Shown: positions 8,123 to 18,289, numbered from the stretch's first letter. The stretch: DNA of 64,000 bases from Sporosarcina globispora (GCF_001274725.1 NZ_LGUF01000007.1:4716430-4780429), one strand, 5' to 3'. Notes: generated by a model not told the origin, from the letters alone. Translations and numbers: made by a program.

Positions 8123-8734
8123 TTGAACCAGCAATTAAATACCTATCTTCAGCAATTGCAAGCTTTTGTGGAGACACAGGAAAAACGAATACGAAGCCTG
8201 GAAGCAATGGTCAAAAAACTTCAGGAAGAAACTGAAGTTCTTAAAAGCCGTCCGCCAATGCAGGTGGATCGGATTGAATATAAATTCGACCAGCTTAAGG
8301 TAGAGTCTCTTGAAGGTACCTTAAATATTGGCTTGAATCCTTCAGAGCTGCAAAATATTGAAGATTTTGCCGTAGATAACAAAAACATTAAAGCACCTAT
8401 ATCGCCTAAAACTCAAATGAAGAGAACGATGGAAATCGAAGAAGCCATCTATCAATATTTAGAAAGGGAACTTCCTGAAATTACAGCTTCTGTTCAGAAG
8501 AAGTTAAATGTCAGCGTGGATGATTCATATATTGCTTTTATTAAAGAGGATATAAAAAAACAGCTGCCTAACAGGATTGACTTCTATCTTAAACAGCAGC
8601 AGGCTTCTAATCGTTCCGGACAGGAAAGGGATAACGAAGAGATCATAGAGTTTATTAAAAAGGAAATTCACAATGGGGTTCATGCCTTTATCTCGCATTT
8701 GCCAGAGAATATGAAAGGAATGAATAAAGAATGA
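8123..8734 (+). CDS. gerPC: Spore germination protein GerPC
   Basis: The largest GerP protein, 203 residues from a TTG start at 8123, preceded by GAGGTGG; GTG codons three and two codons upstream sit within that ribosome site and are less likely. Residues about 5-45 (NQQLNTYLQQLQAFVETQEK and following) form a coiled coil, and the middle holds a basic, charged region. Its stop overlaps the gerPD start in an ATGA arrangement, so translation is probably coupled. Role: coat assembly and germinant permeability, by family. Confidence 0.92.
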   Translation: MNQQLNTYLQQLQAFVETQEKRIRSLEAMVKKLQEETEVLKSRPPMQVDRIEYKFDQLKVESLEGTLNIGLNPSELQNIEDFAVDNKNIKAPISPKTQMKRTMEIEEAIYQYLERELPEITASVQKKLNVSVDDSYIAFIKEDIKKQLPNRIDFYLKQQQASNRSGQERDNEEIIEFIKKEIHNGVHAFISHLPENMKGMNKE

Positions 8735-8907
8735 ATTATCAGGTATATAACAGAGATTTGTGTATTGGGAGCATAAGAGTGCTTGGTGTAACCAGTTCAT
8801 CTGTCTTAATGGTTGGCGATACACAAACGATCCAGCTTGCAGCAGCTTTTGATACACCTCCTGAATCACTTCTGGTCGGGCCTTTTGTGCCTCTGACTCC
8901 GGAGTAA
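8731..8907 (+). CDS. gerPD: Spore germination protein GerPD
   Basis: 58 residues, MNYQVYNRDLCIGSIRVLGV at the start and FVPLTPE at the end. The ATG overlaps the gerPC stop by four bases. It contains the same S-S-V-L-M-V-G-D motif as its operon partners. The length equals that of GerPD in other bacilli. Confidence 0.9.
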   Translation: MNYQVYNRDLCIGSIRVLGVTSSSVLMVGDTQTIQLAAAFDTPPESLLVGPFVPLTPE

Positions 8908-8913
8908 GCTGCT

Positions 8914-9306
8914 ATGCTGCAAAGAACTTCTTCCGTTAATAGAATCAATATTGACACCATTTCCTTTTCTTCGGTATTTGAAATTGGGGACTCTTGTTTT
9001 ATAAAAGGATTCTCCAGAGCAATTGCTAATCAGCGTGAAGCCGAGTACTTTAACGCAAAGGAAGGGAATTTCTCGGTCTATCCTGTATTCAGGAAACCCA
9101 TTCCTTTAATCCCTATTGAAGAAGATATAAGCATGCAGACTGCACAGCTAAATCCAATCATTAAGGTGCAGAACATTGATATTATCGGGGTTTCCGCCTC
9201 GTCTGTCATTCATATTGGAAACAGTGGAGATATTTCAATGGAAGCCCGAGTCAAGCATATCCGTCAGCTTTACCCCAAAAACAATACTTCTGCAATAAGA
9301 CCTTAG
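8914..9306 (+). CDS. gerPE: Spore germination protein GerPE
   Basis: 130 residues, seven bases after gerPD, whose last codons (GGAG at 8901-8904) provide the ribosome site. Two copies of the GerP signature are visible: FSSVFEIGDS near the N-terminus and SASSVIHIGNSGDISMEAR near the C-terminus. By family it acts in the inner coat with the other GerP proteins. Fifth gene of the operon. Confidence 0.92.
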   Translation: MLQRTSSVNRINIDTISFSSVFEIGDSCFIKGFSRAIANQREAEYFNAKEGNFSVYPVFRKPIPLIPIEEDISMQTAQLNPIIKVQNIDIIGVSASSVIHIGNSGDISMEARVKHIRQLYPKNNTSAIRP

Positions 9307-9336
9307 GAAGTAAATTTTTCATAAAGGATGTTTTAC

Positions 9337-9555
9337 ATGCCAGCAATAATCGGACCGGTTCAAATAATCAATGTCGGCGGTGGAATTGTGCAATTTGGAG
9401 ACTCCCTTTATATTTCTCCAAAAAACAATGCCAAATCAACGACCGGACAGGGTGCCGCTAATACAGGCGGCTTTGTCATTACAAACAATGGCCTCAGCGC
9501 CAGCAATGTATTGGATACCAGTCTGGTTGATCAGCCAAATGTCGGCAATAATTAA
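9337..9555 (+). CDS. gerPF: Spore germination protein GerPF
   Basis: 72 residues and a clear paralogue of GerPA (MPAIIGPVQIINVGGG), with the same AAAGGATG ribosome site. The ATG at 9337 is chosen over 9328 for alignment with GerPA. Last gene of the operon, followed by a strong terminator. Confidence 0.93.
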   Translation: MPAIIGPVQIINVGGGIVQFGDSLYISPKNNAKSTTGQGAANTGGFVITNNGLSASNVLDTSLVDQPNVGNN

Positions 9556-9570
9556 ATTATTTCAGACCCT

Positions 9571-9601
9571 GGACGATAGCACATTTGTTATCGTCCTTTT
9601 G
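9571..9601 (+). terminator. Terminator of the gerP operon
   Basis: GGACGATA-N10-TATCGTCC followed by TTTTG, 15 bases past the gerPF stop. Confidence 0.85.
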
Positions 9602-9805
9602 ATTTCCTGTCATTTGACTTTCTGGCTTTCGTTATCTTAGATGAAGGCTGCTTTCTGATCCACTTTAAATATTTTCCTATTTTCTCATCCCTCTGCAATA
9701 ATTGGTGGCAGAAATTGCGTTGGAATCTTCTTTTTGCGCGCTGCACTGGGTCATTTATGCGCGGGAATTTACAAAGTGCCCGCAAACCTTCCAGATTTTG
9801 CATAC

Positions 9806-9835
9806 AAAAAAACCGGCAAGTGTCTGCCGGCTTTT
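9806..9835 (-). terminator. Terminator of addBA
   Basis: Minus-strand GCCGGCA-GACACT-TGCCGG followed by seven T residues immediately after the addA stop. The 200 bases between this and the gerP terminator hold no gene I can support. Confidence 0.88.
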
Positions 9836-9836
9836 C

Positions 9837-12800
9837 TTATAACTTTATTGTATGGGCTCCGTCAAAGAAAAACAGATATCTCTCAGTGACTTCTCTCTTT
9901 AATATTTGTTCCAAAGCTCTCGTGTACATATCAATTTGAACTTTGTACCTGTTTTCGAGAATTGGTTTGGCTTCTGCAAAGCCTCCCTTAAACCGGCCAG
10001 TAATTCCATCGGTTTTATAATCAAGGAGCACCAAGCCCTGTTCATCTTCAAATATACAGTCCACAATCCCCTGAATGAGAATAGGTTCGTCTTCTCCCTG
10101 CCAATCTGAATAGATCTCCCGGGCTGGGAAAGATAAACTGAATGGGATTTCTCTTCGTATCAATCCAGCCTGAACAATTCTTTGTCCAAGCTCGGTTTCG
10201 AAAAAATGTACAATCAGCTGCGGCTCAATACTATCCCGCTGCTCCTCCGTCAGCAATTCGTTATGAACCATCTCATCCATTTTGGAAGATATAGATTCTA
10301 CGGTTGCGGGTCTTTTCACATCAATATGCTGCATGACAGCATGCATAGCTGTACCCCGTTCAGCTGGAGAAAGTGATTTTTCCTGCATAAATCGAGGCCG
10401 GCCCAGCAGGGGCTTTTTGATTTTACGGATTAATTCAGTACCGCTGTCTTCTTCAGAAAAAATCTCCCGCTGCCGCTTCACTTCCGATACGGATTGTTTT
10501 GAACGATGCTGGGCTGCATGTTTAAATAAATATTTCCATGCAAGCTGCTCCTCTATCATATCCTTATGTGCTGATGCAGCCGGAACCGATTTGCCTTCAT
10601 AAACCAATTGCAGCAGATCCTTTTCTCCTTCCTTCACTTCTGCTGAAAGGATGGCAGCTTCTTCGCTTTTAATTATGGTTATATTCCAGCAGGAAGGATG
10701 TTCAAGTATGTCAGCCGGAACCAGTGGGTGCACCGGCATTTCCCCTCTCAATGCTCCACAATCTCTATGTCTGACTAGCGCTGGACCAACCCAGTCCAGA
10801 TAGCTGTTCGCAGAAGCCCTGTCATACTCATTCAGCAGCCAGTCTTTATGCTCAGCGGCCTGCAGCCACTGATTTAATTTCTTTTCTGCACTTTTGACTG
10901 AGGCAACCAGAAACAGCTTTTCCTTCGCCCTTGTTAAAGCTACATACAGGACACGCATTTCTTCAGCCAGCATTTCCATTTTCTTTTTCCGTTTAAAGGC
11001 AATTTGCGGCAAAGAGGGATAGGAGATTCTTTTCTCGGTATTTACATATTTCGCGGCGAATCCAAATTCCTTATCGAGGAGGTAAGGCTTCTTCAAATCC
11101 ATCGTATTAAAGCTGCGGGCAATCCCTGCAATAAAAACGAATGGAAATTCCAGTCCTTTGCTGCTGTGAATTGTCATCAAACGGACAACATCTTCCTGTT
11201 CACCCAATGCACGGGCAGCGCCAAGATCATCGCCTCTGTCACGCATTCGTTCAATAAACCTCAAGAAGCGGAATAAACCTCTGAATGATGTTGCTTCATA
11301 CTGTCTTGCTCTGTCGTACAAAGCGCGAAGGTTTGCCTGCCTCTGTTTTCCGCCCGGCATTCCTCCCACGAAATCATAAAATCTGGTTTCCCGATACAGA
11401 TGCCAAATCAGCTCGGAAAGCGAACCCTGGCGCGCCATCACACGCCAATCTTTAAGCTGATCAAAGAACGGCCGGACCTTTTCATATAATTCTCCTGTTT
11501 CCAGGCTTGGCTCATTCCGGCAAAAAGAAATCAATGCTTCATAGAAAGATCCTCTTTTATTATAGATTCTTATATGTGCAAGCTCTTCTTCGGTCAGCCC
11601 CAAAATAGGAGATCTAAGAACAGATGCCAGCGGAATATCCTGATACGGATTATCTATCACTTTTAGAAGTGACATCATAATCGCTACTTCCGTTGCTTCA
11701 AAATAGCCGCTGGAAAGATTGGCATAAACAGGAATTCCCTGCTGTTTGAACTCCTCCATAATTTGCGGCGCCCATGTCATGGAACGAAGCAGGATGACAA
11801 TATCCCTGTACTTGGCGGGCCGTCCAGATTGAGTCTTTGTATTGTATACTTCTTTCCGATTCTCAATGATTTCTTTAATTTTCGACGCCATAAATCTGGC
11901 TTCGAGCTGTGATTGGGCTAAATCTTCGCTGTCGAAGCCATCTTCCATCGATTGAGCCTCTGTTTCGCTCTTTTCATTACCTTCAAGATCAATAATGGCA
12001 AGCTCAACAGGGTGCTCCTGATCTTCTGAATAAGGAGCTCCTTTAACAAGTTCAGCTGCCTGATCATAATCAATTTCACCGACAAATGTTCCCATGATTT
12101 GCTTGAAAATATAGTTGGTCCCATGGAGGACTTCTTTACGGCTCCTGAAATTTCGCGCCAGATCAATTCTAAGTCCTGCTTCTTTTCCGTCTCGGTCAAA
12201 CCTAGTGTGCTTACCCAAAAATAGATTAGGCTCTGCGAGGCGGAAACGGTAGATCGACTGCTTTACATCGCCTACCATGAAAAGATTCCCGTTTTCTTCT
12301 GAATCTGCCGTTACAAGCTGCAAAATAGCTTCCTGAACCATGTTGGTATCCTGATACTCATCAACCAGAACTTCTTTGAACTGATTTCTGCAGAAAAGAG
12401 CTGCTTCTGATGGCAAAAGCCTTCCTTCTTCATCTGATGATGAAAGAATTTCAAGGCAATAATGCTCAAGATCGGCAAAGTCAACAAGTCCTTTTTCAGT
12501 TTTAACCTGCTCAAAGCGAATTGCAAATTCTTTAACTAACCGAACAAGTTCTTCTATATGGGGCTTCATTTCCGCCATGTCACGCATGAAGCTCTCCTGT
12601 CTTCGGATAAACAGTTCTTCCTGCAGGCCGGTTATGATTTTCTTGGCCTGGTCCCTAAGTTTCTTTGCTTTTTCAATCAGCCCTTCATCATAATCATCGC
12701 CCTTACACGTTTTGGCTCTGCCAAAAGACCATGATTGCATCGCTTCATATAGCACCCGCCATGAATCATTTTTTGCTTCAATTAGAGTATTTACAACGTG

Positions 12801-13595
12801 CAGATCTGCGATAAAGTTTTCTGCTCTCGGAGCCGGTCCACCTGGAAGTTTGGTCAGCTCCAGCCCATATTCCAGCAGCTGCTTGGCCCCTTTCAGCTGA
12901 AGATCTATATCTTCCAAAAGAGAGCGGACAAATGGAAGCTGCTCGAGACTGTTAACTCCGTCCACGTTATACATCTCAACAATAGAATCAAGATATTGAC
13001 CAGGTGAAGGGTTGGAGCGGGCGAAATCGTATAGGTCCCTTATAATTTCCTGAAGGGCAGTGTCGCTTCTATCATATGTAAAAGTGTCAACAAGTGCAAA
13101 GAATGCTTCATTTCCCTCTTTACCGTATTCCTCTTCAAAAAGCTCCTCGAGCACTTCATCCCTTAAAAGCTGTGCTTCTGTTTCATCAGCGATTCGAAAG
13201 CCGGGATCAATATCGGTCATGTAGTAATATTTGCGGATCATCTCTAAGCAAAATGAATGCAAAGTCGAGATGGATGCCCTGTTTAATAAACTTACCTGTT
13301 TTCTGAGGTGAGCTGACTTTGGATTGGCATTAATCGCTTTTTCAAGAGCCTCGCCTATCCTGTGCCTCATTTCGGCTGCCGAGGCATTTGTAAAGGTCAC
13401 AACAAGCAGCTCATCGACATTAATTGGCTCTTCATCCGCGATAATTTTATTGATGATCCTTTCAACCAACACAGCCGTTTTCCCGGATCCAGCTGCAGCA
13501 GCCACCAGGATGTCCTGACCCTTGGCCATAATTGCTTTCCATTGGTCATCAGTCCAGGTTGCCTCTTCCGGCTTAGGCGGTATGGCCATTTTCAT
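9837..13595 (-). CDS. addA: ATP-dependent helicase/nuclease subunit A (AddA)
   Basis: 1252 residues, a UvrD-type 3'-5' helicase fused to a C-terminal RecB-family nuclease. With AddB it resects double-strand breaks up to Chi and prepares 3' tails for RecA. Walker A AAAAGSGKTA at 33-42, a DEYQDTN Walker B region near 405, the helicase motif TIHSSKGLEFPFV in the middle and the nuclease motif LLDYKTD near the C-terminus are intact. ATG start with AAGGAGGTGGAGGG. It overlaps addB by 23 bases, so the two are co-translated. In B. subtilis sbcD and sbcC follow; here the operon ends. Confidence 0.96.
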   Translation of the reverse strand: MKMAIPPKPEEATWTDDQWKAIMAKGQDILVAAAAGSGKTAVLVERIINKIIADEEPINVDELLVVTFTNASAAEMRHRIGEALEKAINANPKSAHLRKQVSLLNRASISTLHSFCLEMIRKYYYMTDIDPGFRIADETEAQLLRDEVLEELFEEEYGKEGNEAFFALVDTFTYDRSDTALQEIIRDLYDFARSNPSPGQYLDSIVEMYNVDGVNSLEQLPFVRSLLEDIDLQLKGAKQLLEYGLELTKLPGGPAPRAENFIADLHVVNTLIEAKNDSWRVLYEAMQSWSFGRAKTCKGDDYDEGLIEKAKKLRDQAKKIITGLQEELFIRRQESFMRDMAEMKPHIEELVRLVKEFAIRFEQVKTEKGLVDFADLEHYCLEILSSSDEEGRLLPSEAALFCRNQFKEVLVDEYQDTNMVQEAILQLVTADSEENGNLFMVGDVKQSIYRFRLAEPNLFLGKHTRFDRDGKEAGLRIDLARNFRSRKEVLHGTNYIFKQIMGTFVGEIDYDQAAELVKGAPYSEDQEHPVELAIIDLEGNEKSETEAQSMEDGFDSEDLAQSQLEARFMASKIKEIIENRKEVYNTKTQSGRPAKYRDIVILLRSMTWAPQIMEEFKQQGIPVYANLSSGYFEATEVAIMMSLLKVIDNPYQDIPLASVLRSPILGLTEEELAHIRIYNKRGSFYEALISFCRNEPSLETGELYEKVRPFFDQLKDWRVMARQGSLSELIWHLYRETRFYDFVGGMPGGKQRQANLRALYDRARQYEATSFRGLFRFLRFIERMRDRGDDLGAARALGEQEDVVRLMTIHSSKGLEFPFVFIAGIARSFNTMDLKKPYLLDKEFGFAAKYVNTEKRISYPSLPQIAFKRKKKMEMLAEEMRVLYVALTRAKEKLFLVASVKSAEKKLNQWLQAAEHKDWLLNEYDRASANSYLDWVGPALVRHRDCGALRGEMPVHPLVPADILEHPSCWNITIIKSEEAAILSAEVKEGEKDLLQLVYEGKSVPAASAHKDMIEEQLAWKYLFKHAAQHRSKQSVSEVKRQREIFSEEDSGTELIRKIKKPLLGRPRFMQEKSLSPAERGTAMHAVMQHIDVKRPATVESISSKMDEMVHNELLTEEQRDSIEPQLIVHFFETELGQRIVQAGLIRREIPFSLSFPAREIYSDWQGEDEPILIQGIVDCIFEDEQGLVLLDYKTDGITGRFKGGFAEAKPILENRYKVQIDMYTRALEQILKREVTERYLFFFDGAHTIKL

Positions 13596-16500
13596 CGCCC
13601 TCCACCTCCTTCTTGATGATTTCGATCATGTCTTCTTTTGGCTTAGGCACAAATAGCCTATAATCATTTGTTTCAAGCGATTCGTCAAACTGGCATACAG
13701 ATTTATAAGCACAAAATGTACATGGCGTCTTTTCCTTCATTTTATACGGGGAAACTTCAACATTGCCCTCTGTAATTTTATTGCCGGTATTTGTATACAT
13801 CGTTCTTACATAACGGCGCAAATAGTCAAACTCCTGCTTGCTTGCCACTTTAGACCGCTTCGAAAGTGTCCCGTCCTTTTTGAACCCGGCTGAGATAATG
13901 GATGAATCGCCTGTCTCGAGAGTCTGGTCCATTAACCTGATAACATTTTCATCCCCAAGCAGAAGGCCATTCATTTTGAATTTTTTATAAAGTTCCTGCT
14001 CAATATCCTCCAAAGTCAGCATTTTTGAAGTGCTGATGATTGGATTATGGACATGGAAATAAAGGACTCCTGCCGGATCGGCTTCTGTTCCGATCAAGGC
14101 ATTGGAATGAGCAATAATGATGTCTAGATACGTAAGCATCTGCAGAGCAATGCCATAATAAACCTCACTGACATTCAAATCCTTGGAGCTGGATTTATAG
14201 TCAATAACCCGTAAAAACGTCCCGTTTGTATCCTGTGCCTTGTCTACTCTGTCAATTCTTCCGACAAGTTCCATTTTAGTCCCGTTGTTAAGAGGAAAAA
14301 CAAGCGAAGGAAGTTCTCCTTTTGGACCAAACCCCAATTCAAGTCCCACTGGCGAGAAACCGCTTGATTTGGCATGCTCGCTGATGACATAGGAGGCCCT
14401 GCTGATGATTTGCTCAAGCTTTCTCTTAATATAGTGATGCCTGTTTGAGCTTAAGAGAATTTCATTTTGCAGTTTAGGAGCAAGCATTTCAACTGCTTCT
14501 TTGGCAAGGATCTCACACTGTTCCCTCGTCATATCTGTCCATGAAAGCTTCTGATTCATAACGGTTTCTGCAATAAATTTTAAAGCGGCATGGAAAAGAT
14601 CCCCGATATCCGGTGCCTCCAGGCGGTATACCTGTCTTTCCCGCAGCCTTAGCCCATGCTGTGCAAAATGTGAGAATGGGCAGCTATGGAATAGCTCCAT
14701 TCTGGAAACACTCGCCTGAATATGGTCGCCATACAGTTCTTTACTGGTATCTTCGCCAAGCTGAATTGTCCTGTTTTCATAATTCAGGCTGGAAAGAACC
14801 TTTAATACTGGCCTGCTCCACTTTTCATTTTTCAGATAAAAATTATATACATCCCACCATAAGTCATAAATCGGGTAATTGCGTTTTTTCAGCTGAAGCT
14901 GTGAAGTCAAGTAAGAAAGTGCAGTATTAAGGTTATCCGCATATTCCAGCTGCTCCGCTTCCGGCAGCTCTGCCGGATCTGCCATAAAGGAATGCTGGCC
15001 GCAATTAGGGAACATTTCTCCTAATCTCTTAATATAAGAAGAAGGCATAAGCGCCTTCCCTTCTTCATTTGCCAGCGGATAGCTGATAAAGAGTTTATCT
15101 GATGAAGTTACAAACGCTTTGTAGGCCAGAAATTCTTCATCAAGAAGACGTGTACGGCTTCCTGGCGCCAGCTTCATCCCATTTGTGTTCAGAATTTCCC
15201 TGTCTTCATCCGCCAGCACACCGTCCTCAGAAAATTTGGCAGGAAGCACACCTTCATTCAATCCTATGACAAAGGCAGCTTTTATATCGGTTAGCCTTGA
15301 CCTTTCCAAATCGGCCGCCATGACCTGATCGATGGCAGGCGGAACAAGCGTAAAACGCAGAGACTCCATTCCGGCATCAAGAACGGAAGCAAACCGCTTA
15401 AGCGTCACTTCTTCTTCACCAAGCATTTCTACATACTGATCAAGAAGCTCCATAATGGCATTCCATGCTTGTCCATGCTCCCTTGACTTAACAAGGTTCC
15501 CTTTCTCCTCTTCAGCTGTTTTCCACCTTTCTATTTTCAATGGCACATCCAATTCTTCCAGGTAAAGGAATAATGCTTCGCAAAATTCACGCCCATCAGC
15601 AGCCTTCTTCAAGCGCCGATGCAGCCTTAATATTGGCCCAGTAATCATTTCGCGCAGATCGTTTAATTCATCTTCTATTTTCTTCTCGGCATCAGTCTGG
15701 GCAACCGCCTCAAACTCCAGCCCCCTGATTCTCCTGTAAATCCATCTTTTCTTTTTCGTCCATTTGTCTCCTTGAACGCCATAGGCAAGAACATAATTTT
15801 CAAGTTTGTCCATTTGCTCACGAAGCTTCCCCGGGGTTAATTTCGACGGAAAAATCAGCTCAGTCTTAACTGCTCTAAAGATCGGTTCATAGCGCCAATT
15901 CCCATTGATGATTTCAAGAGTTGAACGAATTAACTCCACGAGGGGGTGATTAAGCATTGTTCTTTTTTGGTCAATGAAAAATGGGATATCATAGTCATGG
16001 AACACTGTTTCAATCATGTCATGATAATCCTGTCCGTTTCTTGCCAGTACTGCAATATCACGATAGCGATAGCCTTCTGTGCGAACAAGCTTATTTATTT
16101 TTCTGGCAACACCTTCGATTTCAGCTCGCCTATTGACTGCCTGTCCGATATGAATGTCTGCTCCACCAGCAAATGGCTCAGCAGGCCTGCTGATAAAATG
16201 TTCCTCAAGATGGCTAAGAGAAGGGTGATTCCATCTTTTTTGCTCAGAAAGAACAATTTCTTCCACATCGAGCCTGTTGCGGGAAGCCAATTCTTTGATT
16301 GTCTGATAGTTTTCTCCCGTCATTCTGAATAAATGAAGTTCATCAGTAGCACTGTGCTTAATCGGCTGGTCAAGCGTTAGTGTAATAGTGACCTTTTTAC
16401 ACAGTTTCATCAGCTGCTCAATAATCGAATACTCCTGGGGTGTGAAGCTGTAAAAGCCATCTATATAAACCTCGGCATTTTTTAAATACTCTGAATGGGA

Positions 16501-17079
16501 GGCTTTTTCCGCAAGCAATCGGAAATAATCCTCTGAATCTGTATATTTGCCTGCAAGGGATTCTTCAAAATTTTTATAGATTAACTCAAGATCATGAAGC
16601 TTGTCCTGAAGTGCCTTATTCGATTTACCGGTTTCTGAGAGCTGCTGCTGCTTTTCAGCCAGTTCATCGGGAGCTACACAATAGCGCTTGAATTCAGTCA
16701 TCATTTGTTCAATTTGCTGAATAAAACCATTTTTATCTGCAGCTCGCTGAAAAAGCTTTAGCTCATCCTTTTTATCTTCGATGATTTTTCGGATGAGCAT
16801 GCTAATCCCTACACTGTTAAGATGGTATCTGCTCATCCCTCCAGTTTCCTGAAGAATCCTCCAGGCAAGACGTGTGAAAGAATATACCTGGCTGCGGATC
16901 ATTCCGCAAAGGCCGGGCGCTGTAATTAATTTATATTCTGAAAGGAACGTCATTTGTTCCGGAACTAAATAAATTATTGGGTCTCCATCCGGATTGAACC
17001 GCAGTTCATCTCGGATTTCATCTAGGCAGTATTCCGTTTTGCCGCTTCCGGAACGTCCTACCAATAAACGTACGGTCAT
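13573..17079 (-). CDS. addB: ATP-dependent helicase/deoxyribonuclease subunit B (AddB)
   Basis: 1168 residues, close to the 1166 of B. subtilis AddB. The N-terminal Walker A (GRSGSGKTE, residues 8-16) is present, and the C-terminal nuclease domain has IDYKSSSKD. The iron-sulphur cysteines are conserved: one in SCPFSHFAQHG and three in CTFCAYKSVC near the end. AddB recognises Chi and supplies the second nuclease. The ATG at 17079 is preferred to one nine codons upstream because AAGGAGG sits just before it. Confidence 0.96.
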   Translation of the reverse strand: MTVRLLVGRSGSGKTEYCLDEIRDELRFNPDGDPIIYLVPEQMTFLSEYKLITAPGLCGMIRSQVYSFTRLAWRILQETGGMSRYHLNSVGISMLIRKIIEDKKDELKLFQRAADKNGFIQQIEQMMTEFKRYCVAPDELAEKQQQLSETGKSNKALQDKLHDLELIYKNFEESLAGKYTDSEDYFRLLAEKASHSEYLKNAEVYIDGFYSFTPQEYSIIEQLMKLCKKVTITLTLDQPIKHSATDELHLFRMTGENYQTIKELASRNRLDVEEIVLSEQKRWNHPSLSHLEEHFISRPAEPFAGGADIHIGQAVNRRAEIEGVARKINKLVRTEGYRYRDIAVLARNGQDYHDMIETVFHDYDIPFFIDQKRTMLNHPLVELIRSTLEIINGNWRYEPIFRAVKTELIFPSKLTPGKLREQMDKLENYVLAYGVQGDKWTKKKRWIYRRIRGLEFEAVAQTDAEKKIEDELNDLREMITGPILRLHRRLKKAADGREFCEALFLYLEELDVPLKIERWKTAEEEKGNLVKSREHGQAWNAIMELLDQYVEMLGEEEVTLKRFASVLDAGMESLRFTLVPPAIDQVMAADLERSRLTDIKAAFVIGLNEGVLPAKFSEDGVLADEDREILNTNGMKLAPGSRTRLLDEEFLAYKAFVTSSDKLFISYPLANEEGKALMPSSYIKRLGEMFPNCGQHSFMADPAELPEAEQLEYADNLNTALSYLTSQLQLKKRNYPIYDLWWDVYNFYLKNEKWSRPVLKVLSSLNYENRTIQLGEDTSKELYGDHIQASVSRMELFHSCPFSHFAQHGLRLRERQVYRLEAPDIGDLFHAALKFIAETVMNQKLSWTDMTREQCEILAKEAVEMLAPKLQNEILLSSNRHHYIKRKLEQIISRASYVISEHAKSSGFSPVGLELGFGPKGELPSLVFPLNNGTKMELVGRIDRVDKAQDTNGTFLRVIDYKSSSKDLNVSEVYYGIALQMLTYLDIIIAHSNALIGTEADPAGVLYFHVHNPIISTSKMLTLEDIEQELYKKFKMNGLLLGDENVIRLMDQTLETGDSSIISAGFKKDGTLSKRSKVASKQEFDYLRRYVRTMYTNTGNKITEGNVEVSPYKMKEKTPCTFCAYKSVCQFDESLETNDYRLFVPKPKEDMIEIIKKEVEGDENGHTA

Positions 17080-17220
17080 ATTTTTCCTCCTTAATAAAAG
17101 GCTCATCTATCTATCATTATTTTATCATATAAGCTGTTCAATTTTTTGAATGGGGTTTTTCAAAATTGTGGAATTGTTAACTATCATGCACATTGTTCCG
17201 TGCATAAAGTATAGCGGCAG

Positions 17221-17716
17221 GTGATATGGAGGTTTTCAAAACCAGTCCTGATTGCAACTTCAGTCATTTTGACAGTTACAGGCATTTTCGTGGCCAGCAA
17301 CATTTATACGCAGATACCTATTTACAGGGAGATTGCTGACTCATTTAAAGTAAATGAAAATTATATTGTCGGCGGAGGCAGCCTTTTTGCATTTTTTTAT
17401 GCAGCTTGCCTACTATCTTTGGTCCTGCTTCCGATACATTTGGCAGGCGTAAAATCATAATTTCAGGTTTGTTTGCATCAGCTTTTTCCACTTGTGCCTT
17501 CGAGCTCTCTCCTAATGGTAGGATTGAATGGGCTGATCGTGTCCAAGCGCTTTCTCTCTCTATTCATTTTATCTATTAACCGGCGCAAGCCTTGCCCCAG
17601 TTATGATTCTTGAATATCATTATGTACTGTATCTGCTTCTTGCCTCTTTCCTGATGAATATCGTTCTTAGCTATTTCTTGTCAAAAGAAATAATTTTTGT
17701 CAGTCAGCCAGAATAA
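17221..17716 (+). pseudogene. Remnant of the N-terminal part of an MFS transporter
   Basis: Three overlapping frames read as one membrane protein. The first (from GTG 17221) gives two hydrophobic segments ending LLPIHLAG and a stop at 17460. The next frame continues with RKIIISGLFASAFSTCAFEL up to about 17570. The third then reads LLTGASLAPVMILEYHYVLY and stops at 17716. The order resembles transmembrane helices 1-5 of a drug-efflux type MFS protein (helix 2, GRK-like loop, helix 3, R-x-x-Q helix 4). Only about 165 residues remain where about 400 are expected, with at least two frameshifts. A hairpin ATGCAC-N8-GTGCAT at 17186-17205 lies upstream. The family call is my inference. Confidence 0.5.
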
Positions 17717-17749
17717 ATCTTGTAAAGCACGGAATCATTCCGCGCCCTT

Positions 17750-18289
17750 TCACTCTTTCCATTCCTTTCTGAGCAGCCCGTATAGATACATATCATGCCG
17801 TTTTCCGTCGCGTTCTAGAAATTCTCTATAGCGCCCTTCTCTCTTGAATCCAAGACTTTCATAAAGAGTTATTGCTCTGATATTATATGAAAATACAGTA
17901 AGCTGCAGCCTATGCAGATTCAGCTCCATAAAAGCATAGCGAATGAGGCACTGCATGGCTTCTTTTCCGTATCCTTTTCCCCATTTGGTTACATCTGCAA
18001 TGGCTATAGTTATCCAGCCTGTTCTGTGCGGCCATAAAATTCCGTTTAATTCTGCATAGCCTATCAGTTCATTTGCTTCTTTTAACCTGAGCGCGAATCT
18101 GAAGGTGTCTTGCGGACATTCATCAAGCCATTTCTTAATTTCAGTTTCCTGCTTGGGCTTAACAGGCAGCGCATCCAGGTTTCGCATGATTTTTTCATCT
18201 GTATGCCACTGGATTATTTTTTTTATATCTTCTTCAATAAACGAACCCAGCATAATTTCTTTTCCAGATAGTATCGTTCTGCTGAACAT
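17750..18289 (-). CDS. GNAT-family N-acetyltransferase (RimJ/RimL type)
   Basis: 179 residues covering a complete GNAT fold: an N-terminal strand LGSFIEEDIKKIIQWH, the acetyl-CoA loop WGKGYGKEAMQCLIRYAF near 105-122 and the C-terminal SYNIRAITLYESLGFKREGRYRE. Such proteins acetylate protein N-termini, antibiotics or small amines; the substrate is not deducible. The ATG at 18289 is used because the GTG three codons upstream lies in the ribosome site GGAGGTG. An imperfect hairpin (GCGGAAT-GATTCCGTGC on the minus strand) just past the stop may end the transcript. Confidence 0.88.
   Translation of the reverse strand: MFSRTILSGKEIMLGSFIEEDIKKIIQWHTDEKIMRNLDALPVKPKQETEIKKWLDECPQDTFRFALRLKEANELIGYAELNGILWPHRTGWITIAIADVTKWGKGYGKEAMQCLIRYAFMELNLHRLQLTVFSYNIRAITLYESLGFKREGRYREFLERDGKRHDMYLYGLLRKEWKE

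Noticed and set aside
9588-9803. 71-residue basic reading frame on the minus strand between addA and gerPF
   Set aside because: No ribosome site, starts just behind the addBA terminator, overlaps the gerP terminator, and has no recognisable fold.
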